Assembly (NCBI GenBank): GCA_027575805.1
Contig: JANBPU010000435.1
Span: forward strand, 1 to 11,512
Direction: 5' to 3'
DNA: 11,512 bases
Source: Mycoemilia scoparia
Taxonomy: Eukaryota; Kickxellomycota; Kickxellomycetes; Kickxellales; Kickxellaceae
Below, piece after piece: positions 1-8,538 of the stretch (positions are counted from its first letter, which is position 1; each line of letters opens with the position of its first letter). Made by a program: the position numbers and the translations under genes. The notes under the pieces are model-generated. The model searched no databases. It was given only the letters and a program-made list of their open reading frames with translations, and was not told the DNA's origin.

Positions 1-222
1 ATAAGGTATGTTTGTAGTCTGTATTTGGTATTTCCTGAAATTCTACTATATAGAGTGGGAACTAAAGGGAAGAAAAGATTGGCAGAATCGGTCCAGCACT
101 ATGTCCATTTCGCAGCTTCCCATAATTTTTAGCAGGCCAAGCCTTATAAAAATTATTTTGGCATGATCATTTCAAGAAAAAACATCTGTTCATGATATAG
201 CTACAAGAACTTTTGTTTTATA
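1..222 (+). promoter_or_regulatory. Upstream region of the 223-966 gene with a TATA-like box
   Basis: No gene is visible here. A TATAAAA element lies at 145-151, about 72 bases before the ATG at 223, which suits a core promoter for the plus-strand gene. An 8-base palindrome-containing word, CATGATCA, lies at 162-169 between the box and the start; the same word occurs twice upstream of the eS17 gene. Promoter function is inferred from position only. Confidence 0.35.
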
Positions 223-966
223 ATGTCTTTGAAAGCAGCTCCGAGTGAAGTAGATGAGTCGGCTTCGCTGCTGCTAAAATTGGATTCATTATCTCGATCC
301 CTAACCACTGTCAACCAAACTATCATAAATATCACATCCTCAATTAATAATTTATACGAGCAGCTAGAAAGCACAATGGGGCAGCAGTCCAAACTCCAAA
401 ATGCCATAGAGACAAGCACAAACGCAGATGAAAGCAATGAAGGCTTCATAGATTCTCCACGGTATCTTGATGCACTAGTTGTCACCCAGATCCGTAACAT
501 TGAGAATCTTTTGACAGAACTGCTATCTACATACAAAAATTCATACAGTCCCATCATACGGCAGATGGCCTCATTATCTTCCCCAGACTCCAATGAACCA
601 GATAACAGTGAACAGACGACCATGAGCAAATTATTTGAAAATTCATCAAATCATGATTTAAAAGACGCTAAACCAGGCGATTTATCAGGGGTTTCTGGAA
701 TAAACCGACAATGGACGACGTTGGTTGTTAGTACTGTAGCACAATTTTATAAATCAGAATACATACGACATATCGACCTTTTAAAAACGGCCATGAAGAA
801 TGTCAGCGTTCAGAGCTCTTTCCAGGATTTTATTGACAAGTTTCTTGAATCCACAAGTGAATTGACAATAGCCACATTAGAAACTGAAATTCGTGATCGT
901 TTAAGAATATACCGTCTTGCACGTGAATATCAAGGCCAATCTGGCATATCTTCTGGTAGTATATAA
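223..966 (+). CDS. Unrecognised intronless protein, 247 residues, mostly helical
   Basis: I do not recognise this protein and assign no function. It is one uninterrupted frame from an ATG 72 bases past a TATA-like box to TAA, with an AATAAA signal just after the stop. Residues about 14-65 are rich in Leu/Ile/Ser/Asn with heptad-like hydrophobic spacing, and about 80-115 again look helical, so a coiled coil is plausible. Residues about 118-155 are Ser/Asn/Asp/Glu-rich and probably disordered. Residues about 160-238 return to amphipathic helix and end in a charged Arg-rich segment. There is no signal peptide, membrane segment, Cys/His cluster or nucleotide-binding motif. A small helical subunit of a cytoskeletal, kinetochore, Mediator or trafficking complex would fit, but this is a guess. 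It is the only intronless gene here, although its neighbours are intron-rich. A reverse-strand frame across 201-629 is a shadow of it. Confidence 0.72.
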   Translation: MSLKAAPSEVDESASLLLKLDSLSRSLTTVNQTIINITSSINNLYEQLESTMGQQSKLQNAIETSTNADESNEGFIDSPRYLDALVVTQIRNIENLLTELLSTYKNSYSPIIRQMASLSSPDSNEPDNSEQTTMSKLFENSSNHDLKDAKPGDLSGVSGINRQWTTLVVSTVAQFYKSEYIRHIDLLKTAMKNVSVQSSFQDFIDKFLESTSELTIATLETEIRDRLRIYRLAREYQGQSGISSGSI

Positions 967-986
967 CCATGCACCAACTAAAGCTA

Positions 987-992
987 AATAAA
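987..992 (+). terminator. Poly(A) signal AATAAA of the 223-966 gene
   Basis: AATAAA starts 21 bases after the end of the stop codon and is followed by a T-rich stretch (about 998-1034), the usual arrangement of a cleavage and polyadenylation site. Confidence 0.5.
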
Positions 993-1234
993 ATGCTCTT
1001 TTTATTTTTATTGGCATAATTGTAATTTTACTTTTTGTTACCGGGCATTTGATAAACCCATCGATGTCCCAAACTGGTTGTTTATGTGAGATGCTTTGTG
1101 GTTGGTCGTTCTAGGAAATTTTGATACGAGTAATAAATATGCCCCATAGTTTAAACCGATTGTTCTAGTGTAATTTGGGAGCCATTCTTAAAATATATAC
1201 TTAATAGGAGTACCAAAACTTTGATTTAACTAAT

Positions 1235-2473
1235 ATGACTGCCCTGACTTCACTCAGAGATTTCTGTACGTCCATTTGTTTTCATCATAATATTGCTATA
1301 TCTTTATATAAATATATTTAAACTAGTAGCTTATATCCAATTCTAAACATATATATATATATATATATAATATCAGTGGAAGTCTTTGTTCATCAGATTT
1401 TATATTATAGAAAGCTCTATCCAGTAACTATCAACTACTAATATCCGTTAGACTTATCAATTCATTCAATCAAACTTAGCCTTCCAATAACATTTGGTGG
1501 AAATGGATGTATAGGCCCAGATTTTTCAGGAAAAGACTGCATATGGAATTCCGGTGTGGTCAAGCAGACACCCAGCCCTGAACAGCTATATCTCTAGAGT
1601 CATATCCAATATAATAAGTGAATTCAAACAAGTCTGTCATCAAAATTTTTACAAGAAAAATGTATACCTTGTGTGGTTTGCAACTAACACCCGGGATTAT
1701 CATTGATCTTCCTTATAGGGACGCTATGGTAAAGTCTATATTATTGTGAAGCAATTCCTGTCGATTAAAGAGCTATGGACCTTAGATGTAGAATATGTAG
1801 AGGATATGATTAGATTTGGTCCACGCGATGAATCAGGGCAAGGTCCATTAATTATACTAGGCATCTGATATAATGATATTAGAATAATAATGGTAGTAAA
1901 TGTAATTACACGAATATTTGCATTTTATTTAGAATACTAGATACACTGGATGTATACTACCGCGCGCTATTGCTTCGTACCATTTCAGCGTGTGAGAATT
2001 GCTCATTATTAACCAAAGGTTAGTTTAATCCTCTAAAAAACCTACTTGATGATTTTTCAAGGTATTTACAAATTATACCTCTATAGACTGCACTTTTACT
2101 ATTGGATTGTGTATGGATGATGAAAACCCGCCAAAAGGTGCGGCCCTAGAAAAGGCAAGTTTACAATACAGATATCTTGACATTTGTCCACTTCAGTGTA
2201 GTACAAAGAGCCAACATCCAATTCATCTGATGTATTTTTAGGGAACACCACCCAAGTGGATTCCGCCGGATTTCTGGATGACCAATAGTTTTGGAGTGTC
2301 AACCAATCCCAGTCAAAGTGAAGGAAATGGAGAAGTGCCCTTAAAGGCCATCGAAACTTCAGTTATAAAGGTAAACAACGATTTTATTGTATTTTGTATT
2401 GGTCTACCAAATCTCAAATTTAACTATTTTGCCCAATAATTTTTAGATGAAGATTACCCTTTCAAAAGTATAA
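1235..2473 (+). CDS. REV7: REV7/MAD2L2-like HORMA-domain protein, 8 exons, ~216 residues
   Basis: In other eukaryotes REV7 is the HORMA adaptor of DNA polymerase zeta, acting with REV3 and REV1 in translesion synthesis. Proposed exons: 1235-1265, 1377-1423, 1515-1661, 1719-1842, 1941-2018, 2087-2154, 2242-2370, 2447-2473; phases agree at all seven junctions. Joined, they give 216 residues, close to human REV7 (211). Recognisable blocks in order are RDFLEVFVHQILYYRKLYP (8-26), IFQEKTAYGIPVWSSRHPAL (29-48), KVYIIV with ELWTLDVEYVEDMIRF (80-108), YYRALLLRTISACENC (122-137), CTFTIGLC (144-151), and a C-terminal PLKAIETSVIKMKITL (199-214) in the safety-belt region. Each matches the order and spacing of human REV7. 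Intron 6 appears to be GC-AG. The donor of intron 4 (1843, GTCCAT) is weak, so that boundary is the least certain. The N-terminus is about ten residues shorter than human; an upstream exon is possible. AATAAA follows 10 bases after the stop. Confidence 0.87.
1349..1369. repeat. (AT)n microsatellite inside REV7 intron 1
   Basis: About ten uninterrupted AT units lie inside the proposed first intron of the REV7-like gene, 7 bases before its acceptor TATCAG at 1371-1376. Dinucleotide runs like this are length-polymorphic; here the run sits where the intron polypyrimidine tract would normally be. Confidence 0.9.
2155..2241 (+). other. Apparent GC-AG intron in REV7 (intron 6)
   Basis: The exon ends AAAAG and the intron begins GCAAGT, which matches the donor consensus except for C in place of T; it ends TTTTTAG. 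The join is phase 0 and links ALEK to GTPPKWIPP. The upstream frame runs open to the TAG that forms the acceptor itself, and none of the GT dinucleotides in between lies in the phase needed to join the downstream frame. Confidence 0.7.
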
Positions 2474-2804
2474 ATAATTTTTAAATAAATCCAAGCCACA
2501 TCAAACTATTGTACTAGCCATAAATGGAATAATAACGAGAGAAAAGAGGCACCACTCCAAAGTGAATATTTAATTGTCCCTGGTCGTTGTATATTTAATA
2601 GTAATGAAAAAAGAAAGCGGCTTCAAATAAGCACTAAATAGTTAAAAGTAAAATCGTGTGTTTGTGTGTAAACGTATATATCATCATTTAATAGTAAAAA
2701 ACTTCATGTTGACAATAATAGTAGCAATTGCTATGTACTCGGCAGATCTGAGTATGTACTTTGTCCCATGGTTTGCACATACAAGCAGATTCGCTATCAC
2801 CGCT
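2474..2804. other. Convergent 3' region between REV7 and the protease
   Basis: No gene is seen. The plus strand carries AATAAA at 2484-2489, the likely poly(A) signal of the REV7-like gene. Reading the minus strand, an ATTAAA variant lies at 2692-2687, about 113 bases past the protease stop. The two transcripts therefore converge here. Confidence 0.45.
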
Positions 2805-3936
2805 CTATTGACAAGCGCAGGTGTGAGGAGCGTCAGGATTCTGTCCTTGGTTATTATTGTTGTTGTTATCGCCTTGGTTATTGTCGCCCTGGTTATTGTT
2901 ATTGTTATTACCACCAGAGTATGGTTTGCTTGGGCCAGCACTTCTGATGGACTGGTTGATATAGTCCCTGTAGCTATAGACAGCAGTGAATATATCGATA
3001 GTGTTCTTGTTGCCACAGAGACGATTGTTGTCTAGATTTCTCTCGTATAGAGGTCCACCCAAGTCACGGCGTCTATTGCTTCTTCTGGTAACACCAAAGC
3101 TGCTGATGCCATAGATCTCAAGTCCGGAACTACCTTGAGCAACAAGAGCACCACCAGAATCACCATTACAGAAATCGCTACTTCCTTCGTCATACTCGAA
3201 GCAGACGACAGATGAGCTTGGAGAACCATAGCCGGGGAAGAAGAAGTCGCAATAATCCACAGGGTTGCTATAGAGTCTGAAGCTGGCGCTTAGAAGCTGC
3301 TGAGACAGTGGACCGCCATCAGATGTCTTGCCGTAGCCGAGAGCTTGATAGGTCACGCCCCAGTTTGCTGGTCCACTAGCCAGGTTTATACTGTTGATCT
3401 TATCTGAGAAAGGAAGTTCTTCCTCGAGAATGAGGATTGCGATATCGCCCTAATGAGAAGATTTTTGCAAACAAAATTGTTAGAATAAAAGTTCACATGT
3501 ATCGGATACCAATAAAGGTACATTTATATTAGAAACCACTTACTTGTAGCTGGTTGGATTGGGCCTTGTAGTTGGGATGTCTAAAGACCTGCCTGACTCT
3601 GAATTGTTCAAGCTCACCAACATTTGAAGAACCTGCACCGACATTTATCTGGCTAGGAGAAACTGGAGTGGAGCTTTCTCCAGCTTGGACGCAGTGAGCA
3701 GCAGTAAGGACAGCATTCTTGGCAATGATGGTTCCTCCGCATACTATAAAGACGCCGCTTCCTGGATTGAAGGTAGTTGTGAGACGAACTGCGAATGGAT
3801 ACTGATGTTGTCCGACTCCTGATCCATTGACGATTCTCTTTTTGAGCTCTTCTGCTTGTTGTTGGATTCCGGCGGCATTAGATGTCACTGCTGCAAGACA
3901 CAAGAGGCTAACCGCAATTACTGCTATGGGCAACAT
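2805..3936 (-). CDS. Secreted trypsin-like serine protease (S1A), 2 exons, ~345 residues
   Basis: Exons are 3936-3544 and 3449-2805, joined in phase 0 across a 94-nt GTAAGT...TTAG intron. A hydrophobic signal peptide (about residues 1-20) precedes a propeptide ending KKR, then the classic mature N-terminus IVNG (35-38). The triad is His81 in LTAAHC, Asp133 in GDIAIL, encoded at the very start of exon 2, and Ser229 in GDSGGA. Cys66 and Cys82 flank the active-site loop as in chymotrypsin folds. The residue six before Ser229 is Asp223, equivalent to Asp189 of trypsin, so cleavage after Lys/Arg is likely. A loop of about 20 residues containing RRSNRRR follows the GISSFG strand and is unusual. After the last helix (DYINQSI) comes a tail from about residue 301, Asn/Gly/Gln-rich and ending HTCACQ. 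The product is probably secreted; a role in extracellular protein digestion is inferred. Confidence 0.94.
2847..2909 (-). repeat. Imperfect Asn/Gly coding repeat in the protease tail
   Basis: This stretch encodes residues about 312-332 of the protease: runs of Asn broken by repeated QGD units (NNQGDNNQGDNN pattern). At DNA level it is an imperfect AAC/AAT trinucleotide repeat with interspersed CAGGGCGAC-like blocks. Such tracts change length by slippage. The resulting linker is probably disordered. Confidence 0.85.
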
Positions 3937-4165
3937 GACAAACTACTAACACACGTATCTACAATTTTGCTACCTATGTTTGTTCCTATACTACTAGAAG
4001 AATATGAAGAAAAGATTTTATCAAGAAACAGAAAAAAAAAGCAGGTATAAAACGATAGAATGGCTAAACTCAAATTTCTCAAGGATTCCCTTTGAGTTCT
4101 TATGTATAGAATTTTTTCTATATATTATACTACTGAATAGCTCCATGGCAATGTTTGCCTTCCTT

Positions 4166-4180
4166 CCCTCCCTCCCCCCC
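4166..4180 (-). other. Compact G-quadruplex motif (minus strand)
   Basis: On the plus strand CCC T CCC T CCCCCCC is followed by eight A. The minus strand therefore reads G7-A-G3-A-G3, which can supply four runs of three G with single-base loops, one of the most stable intramolecular quadruplex arrangements. It lies about 230 bases upstream of the protease start and in the protease sense strand. A regulatory role is only inferred; the tract could also be simple low-complexity DNA. Confidence 0.6.
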
Positions 4181-4661
4181 AAAAAAAATAGACACTGCTA
4201 CTATAATATATCTCTAGAAATGCCGAAGGTAGCATCTGCCATTTCATCCATTCATTTTAGTCCAACTTTTGCATGCCAATCTGGCAATAGGACAGACATT
4301 GCTAAACATTGATGCTGAGATAGCCACAGGTCACCCAGGATACTATTTTACTGGAATTTGGGCGCTGGTAGTTCACAATGCAAGGCTATAACGCTACATC
4401 TCTTTAAGCTGCACCACACCTTGTGAGGCTATCCGGATGTTCATATTGTTAATAGTAGCTCGGATGTGGGATCGACTGGGAGTTATTTATGGAGATTCAA
4501 CAATTTGCCACCAAATCACCATTTGGCCCTTTGAGTTGTTATTGGTAAAGAAAACAAGGAGTCGCTCATTACGGTCAACCAACTGCTGTGATCGCACACC
4601 AACTTGTAATGCATTAGCAATCTTAATATCCTTGACCAAGCATATTGGCGGAAAATGTTGT

Positions 4662-4667
4662 TTTATT
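4662..4667 (-). terminator. Poly(A) signal AATAAA of the Mak5/DDX24 helicase
   Basis: TTTATT on the plus strand is AATAAA on the coding strand, about 98 bases downstream of the helicase stop codon. It is the nearest canonical signal after that gene. Confidence 0.45.
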
Positions 4668-4764
4668 GATTGGTTCTTATATTAAAACAAAAACGATTTT
4701 TTATGGAGGGTTATTGGAATAAGGTTTAGCATAGTTTGGCACGCTAGTTAGCTACGCACAGCTC

Positions 4765-7700
4765 TTATTTCTTTGCTACCCTTTTAGCAGTTGCAATTGC
4801 GGATTCAGATGTCAGAGTTGGCATTAAAGGATTGTCTATAATAACAAAATGCAACATATTTAATTAGTTTTTGGACACTGTATAAGGTGGATAAAAATTA
4901 CCAAAATTTTAATGTGTGCTACTTACGTCTGGTGGAGTCATTCAAGAGACCGATGACTTCGCTCATATTTCCACCTGCCAAGTAGCGAGCAGAGATACCA
5001 CGAGGAAGTATTGGCTGGTTCAGTAGACCATTCAATTTATGCTTCATTTTCTGAATGGCAATCTTTGTCTCCTTTCGCTCCGCAGCCTCATCGTTTTCGG
5101 AATCGTCTGATGACAGGCTATAACAATAAAAAATGTTGGCAAAAGTTTTTGGTTATAGCACTCTATTGGTATCACATTTGGTAGGCCATATAGGTGAAAC
5201 TTGGCTATGTATACAGTCAGTACACTTTCACTACTTGGCAGTATGTATTAAGCACTATACTTACAAATCACTATCCAATTCAATTCCCAGCTCTTCAGCG
5301 CTCTTTTCCTTCCAACTCTTTTCAAAAGATTCCTTGCGCACCTTATGCTCCTCTTTGTCTATCTGTCTGGCAAGATTCACTCTGTCTCTGATTTTACCCA
5401 TCATATTTAGTTCAACAGGGAACTCTGGCACCTGCGATTTTCCAAGAACCTTGCAGATGCCAAAGTAGGTTTTCCTTTCCTCAGGTGCAACAAACAATAT
5501 GGAAACACCATCTTTTTGAGCACGAGCAGTTCGACCACTGCGATGAACATAGATATCTCCTGATCTTGGTAAGTGATAGTGAATTACACAATCGACTTCA
5601 GGAATATCCAACCCACGGGCTGCAACATCGCTTGCCACTAAAACAGCATTTGGAGAATCTTTAAACCTATCAACATTCTTCAGACGCTGGCGCTGCTGAA
5701 GCTGTGCATGTAGGCCAAATACATTAACTCCCAAGAGCCTTAGAATTGGCACCGTGCGCTTGATGGCCTCGATACTATTCATGAATACCAAAGTCCTGCT
5801 TGGGTAACGAGCCAGGAGGTAGTACAAGTAAAAGTCCTACATTTATCAAAAATGCAGATAACAGTTCAAGGTTAAATATTAATGGATCCCTGTAGGACAA
5901 CTGCAGTGCGTTTTTTGGGATCTTAAATCATACTTTTTCTTCTGTAAGTGTATCTAAGCGCATTTCTGTAAGGGTTCTCGAAACACCTTCATTGGTAGTT
6001 ACATCGATGAGCTTTGGGCTTTCATCTTGGAATTTGATCTCAGAGAGTAGCTCCTCTATCAAACATGGTAGTCAAGTATGGTAAATTGTTAAGAGATTGG
6101 GGTATTTACACATACATTTCAAAAGTCAGCTAGATGCATTGTGCTTACCCATGGATCCAGGTTTTACTTTGTTTCCATTCTTTTTAAAGACCCTTCTCTC
6201 CCGGAAATTCAGGTCCTTGCAAAGTGTAGCAGAAAACACGAATGTTTGGCGCTTTTTAGGCTCGCTATTTATAATGAATGCATTCATATCTAATGAGTTT
6301 CTGTCACTTTCGATAAACATATGGGTGGCAATTTTTGAATTTTAACTTTTGGTGGTCAACAATAACAGGGGCAATCAGATACAAATAAGTGATGTCCATT
6401 TATTAGTAGCAAATGTCCGCCATTCAATACCAATTGTCCATATTATGTAATAAAGCTGACCCATCATACTGCTTACCTACTAGGCTCATTAACAGCCTTA
6501 AAGATATCCTTGAGTTCTTTGAAGTGACCACGTTCAAGCATTCTGTCAGCTTCGTCCAATACTAAGAACTTTATGTTCTTCAGTTGTTCCATGTATTCAT
6601 CAGTTGAACTAAAGAGCTCCCAAAGTCGACCAGGCGTTCCGATAATGATATTGGGATGTTGTTTGATAAGTCTTTCTTGTTTTTGGAGTGACATTCCACC
6701 CACTATAGCCATAATCTTGGCTGGTAAGAACTTTGCCACTTTGGATATATGGTCCTTAACTTGAAGTGCCAATTCACGAGTCGGGGCCAAGATGAGCCCA
6801 ACCAGATCATCACTTGATTTTATTGATCCTTTGGTATTTGTGGCATCTTTCAAAAGACTTTGAAGGATAGGTAACCCAAATCCAAGGGTTTTTCCTGAAC
6901 CCTACAATGTTACCCATTTCAACCCAAATTAATAAGGTTCTGTATTGTATTTATAGAAAGCGATTAAATACTGAGACTCTTACCGTTTCGGCAGCGCCAA
7001 TTATATCTCTACCACTTAATGCAGATGGTAATGACTTTGCTTGGATCTCCGTTGGAGACAAGAATCCAAGATTTTTGAGGCCCTTCAACAAAAGCTTGTG
7101 TACTCCCAAGTTTTCCCATTCAGGTGCATCAATGTCTATCAAAACATGTATATCGACATTAGCCAAAGCTATAGCGAGAAATTGCACATAAAAATTAACA
7201 TCTCTTTGATAAGCTAAAACTTACCCTGATGGCCAGACTCTTTCTCAGAATCGGATGCGCTTAGTTTGGACTGCTCCTCAGTGATCTGCTCTGATTCACT
7301 AGCATCATCGACACTTTCTTGTTCCACCACGTCTTCATCAGATAATTCGCTCTCATCTTCGGCATCAACTTCATTCATAATCTCTTTTATGGTCTTCAAT
7401 TCACCAGCTTCGACCTTTTCTTCAGAAAAAGTATCAATTGGAATGAAGTCATCCCAGTCGATATTATCCATAAAGTCGATCTGTGCCTCTTCGTCATTCT
7501 TCCCTTTCTTTCCCTTTTTGTTTTTACCATTCGTCGTATTACTATTAACCTTGGCTTTCTACATTTGGGAAATCAAAGCCGTTAATATGGCTCACTTAAC
7601 ATAACCATATTTAAAGCCAAGTATATTTTTATTTATAATACATGCCTTTATTTTGAACATTCTTCCATTTGTTTCCTTGTCTTCTATCCATTCGCCTTCA

Positions 7701-8212
7701 ACATCACTAATTTCTTCAAGACCAATAAAGCCACCCATCTCATCATCTCCGGTTGTCACGACCTCAGGAACCCTGACCGATTTCCATAACAAATCGCGTG
7801 CAAAGACCTCGGCATCTTCGTTAGCGCTAGAATTTTCGGTTTTTGTATTACTATTGTTATCGCTTCCACTCTTTTTGATTTGGACTTTTGCCTTCTTGTT
7901 CTTCCCCTTATTATTCTTATTCCTATCATTGGTCTTTTGACGCTTCTGGGACCCCGAAGTTTGTGAACCTTGAATATGTCTCTTGTTGGCAGATTTGCCT
8001 TGGTGAGATGATTCATTTTCCTTTTCTGGAAGTGGTGGTGGGTTTGCATTCGAAATTTCATTCCATTCCTCGTCAGCAGTCTTTGGTTCGCTTTTTGTCG
8101 TATCGACCTTTGGTCCCACTTTCTTTCCTTTTCTCCGTTTATTGCTGAGAGCAGTCTTAGCCTGTCTGCCAGTCTTTGGCGCGCTGTTGGGCTTGTCCTT
8201 TACAGTCCACAT
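4765..8212 (-). CDS. MAK5: DEAD-box RNA helicase, Mak5/DDX24 family, 9 exons, ~861 residues
   Basis: Mak5/DDX24 proteins are ATP-dependent nucleolar RNA helicases needed for 60S subunit assembly. Exons (minus strand): 8212-7646, 7558-7225, 7135-6984, 6901-6477, 6300-6149, 6055-5934, 5836-5265, 5117-4927, 4835-4765; all phases agree. The product is about 861 residues, against 859 for human DDX24. Residues 1-300 are Lys-rich, then acidic, low-complexity. The core holds GFLSPTEIQ (Q motif), AAETGSGKT (348-356, Walker A), PTREL (391-395), TPGR (440-443), DEAD (467-470), SAT (516-518), LVFMNS (600-605), SDVAARGLD (653-661) and HRSGRTAR (682-689), so the enzyme looks active. The stretch EEKDFYLYYLL at the start of the second RecA lobe and the tail LLNQPI are family hallmarks. 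The intron between exons 3 and 4 splits Walker A, and the first intron looks GC-AG. Its start is an ATG preceded by AA. Confidence 0.96.
7559..7645 (-). other. Apparent GC-AG intron in the Mak5/DDX24 gene (intron 1)
   Basis: On the minus strand exon 1 ends ATAAAG and the intron begins GCATGT and ends AATGTAG, 87 nt, joining FKIK to KAKVN in phase 0. The only phase-compatible GT donor is GTTAAG about 45 bases further in, which would leave a roughly 42-nt intron, far shorter than the 82-176 nt of the other introns in this gene. GC-AG is preferred on length; the alternative would add about 15 residues. Confidence 0.6.
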
Positions 8213-8538
8213 TTGAGGAATGGTTTAAATGTGTGTATGTATGGGCTTTAATGGAGAGAAAAGAGTCCTGATCAAGAATAAGTTTTGAACTTTTTATTTT
8301 TGTGGGTTTGATTTAATCTGCAAAGAAAAATAATCATCTGATTTGTATGTACTGAAAAGCTATTGAGTGAGCAAGTTAGGAAAGAAGGCTATAGATCACA
8401 CTGACTTGAATGTATCAGCAAATGTTAACAAAGTATATGCTATGAAGCTGCAAAAAAAAAGAAAGGGGGCTGGTAAATTTATAATAAACCCAGAGATCGA
8501 GGTGACTGAACACTCAAGGTTTGTCCAGATTAAGTAAA
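8213..8538 (-). other. Gap between TSC13 3' end and the MAK5 start
   Basis: No gene is seen. Both flanking genes run on the minus strand, so this gap must contain the 3' end of the reductase transcript and the promoter of the helicase. The only canonical AATAAA on the coding strand is at 8298-8293, about 240 bases past the reductase stop. An A9 run begins near 8452. No TATA element was convincing. Confidence 0.4.

Larger units (their letters stand above)
3937..4764. other. No convincing gene; flank of the protease and 3' end of the helicase
   Basis: Reading the minus strand, 3937 to about 4060 should hold the protease promoter and 4764 to about 4640 the helicase 3' untranslated region, with AATAAA at 4667-4662 about 98 bases past its stop. 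Short open stretches exist, including a 64-codon minus-strand frame at 4490-4681 with no suitable start, but none resembles a family I know and their lengths are within chance expectation. No tRNA-like cloverleaf or transposon end was seen. Confidence 0.6.

Noticed and set aside
2099..2302. 67-codon minus-strand frame opposite REV7 exons 6 and 7
   Set aside because: It is antisense to the REV7 exons with no family resemblance; the plus-strand spliced reading matches REV7.
2658..3035. 125-codon plus-strand frame rich in Val/Ile that looks like a membrane protein
   Set aside because: It is the antisense of the Asn-rich tail and C-terminus of the serine protease; AAC/AAT codons read backwards give Val and Ile.
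4490..4681. A 64-codon minus-strand open stretch containing VRSQQLVDRNERLLVFF, suggestive of a gene fragment
   Set aside because: It has no suitable start, overlaps the helicase 3' untranslated region and its AATAAA, continues into nothing coherent, matches no family I know, and its length is within chance for this composition.
4437..4685. 82-codon plus-strand frame starting MFILLIVARM
   Set aside because: It lies antisense to the helicase 3' end, shows no recognisable domain, and lacks any supporting splice or promoter signal.
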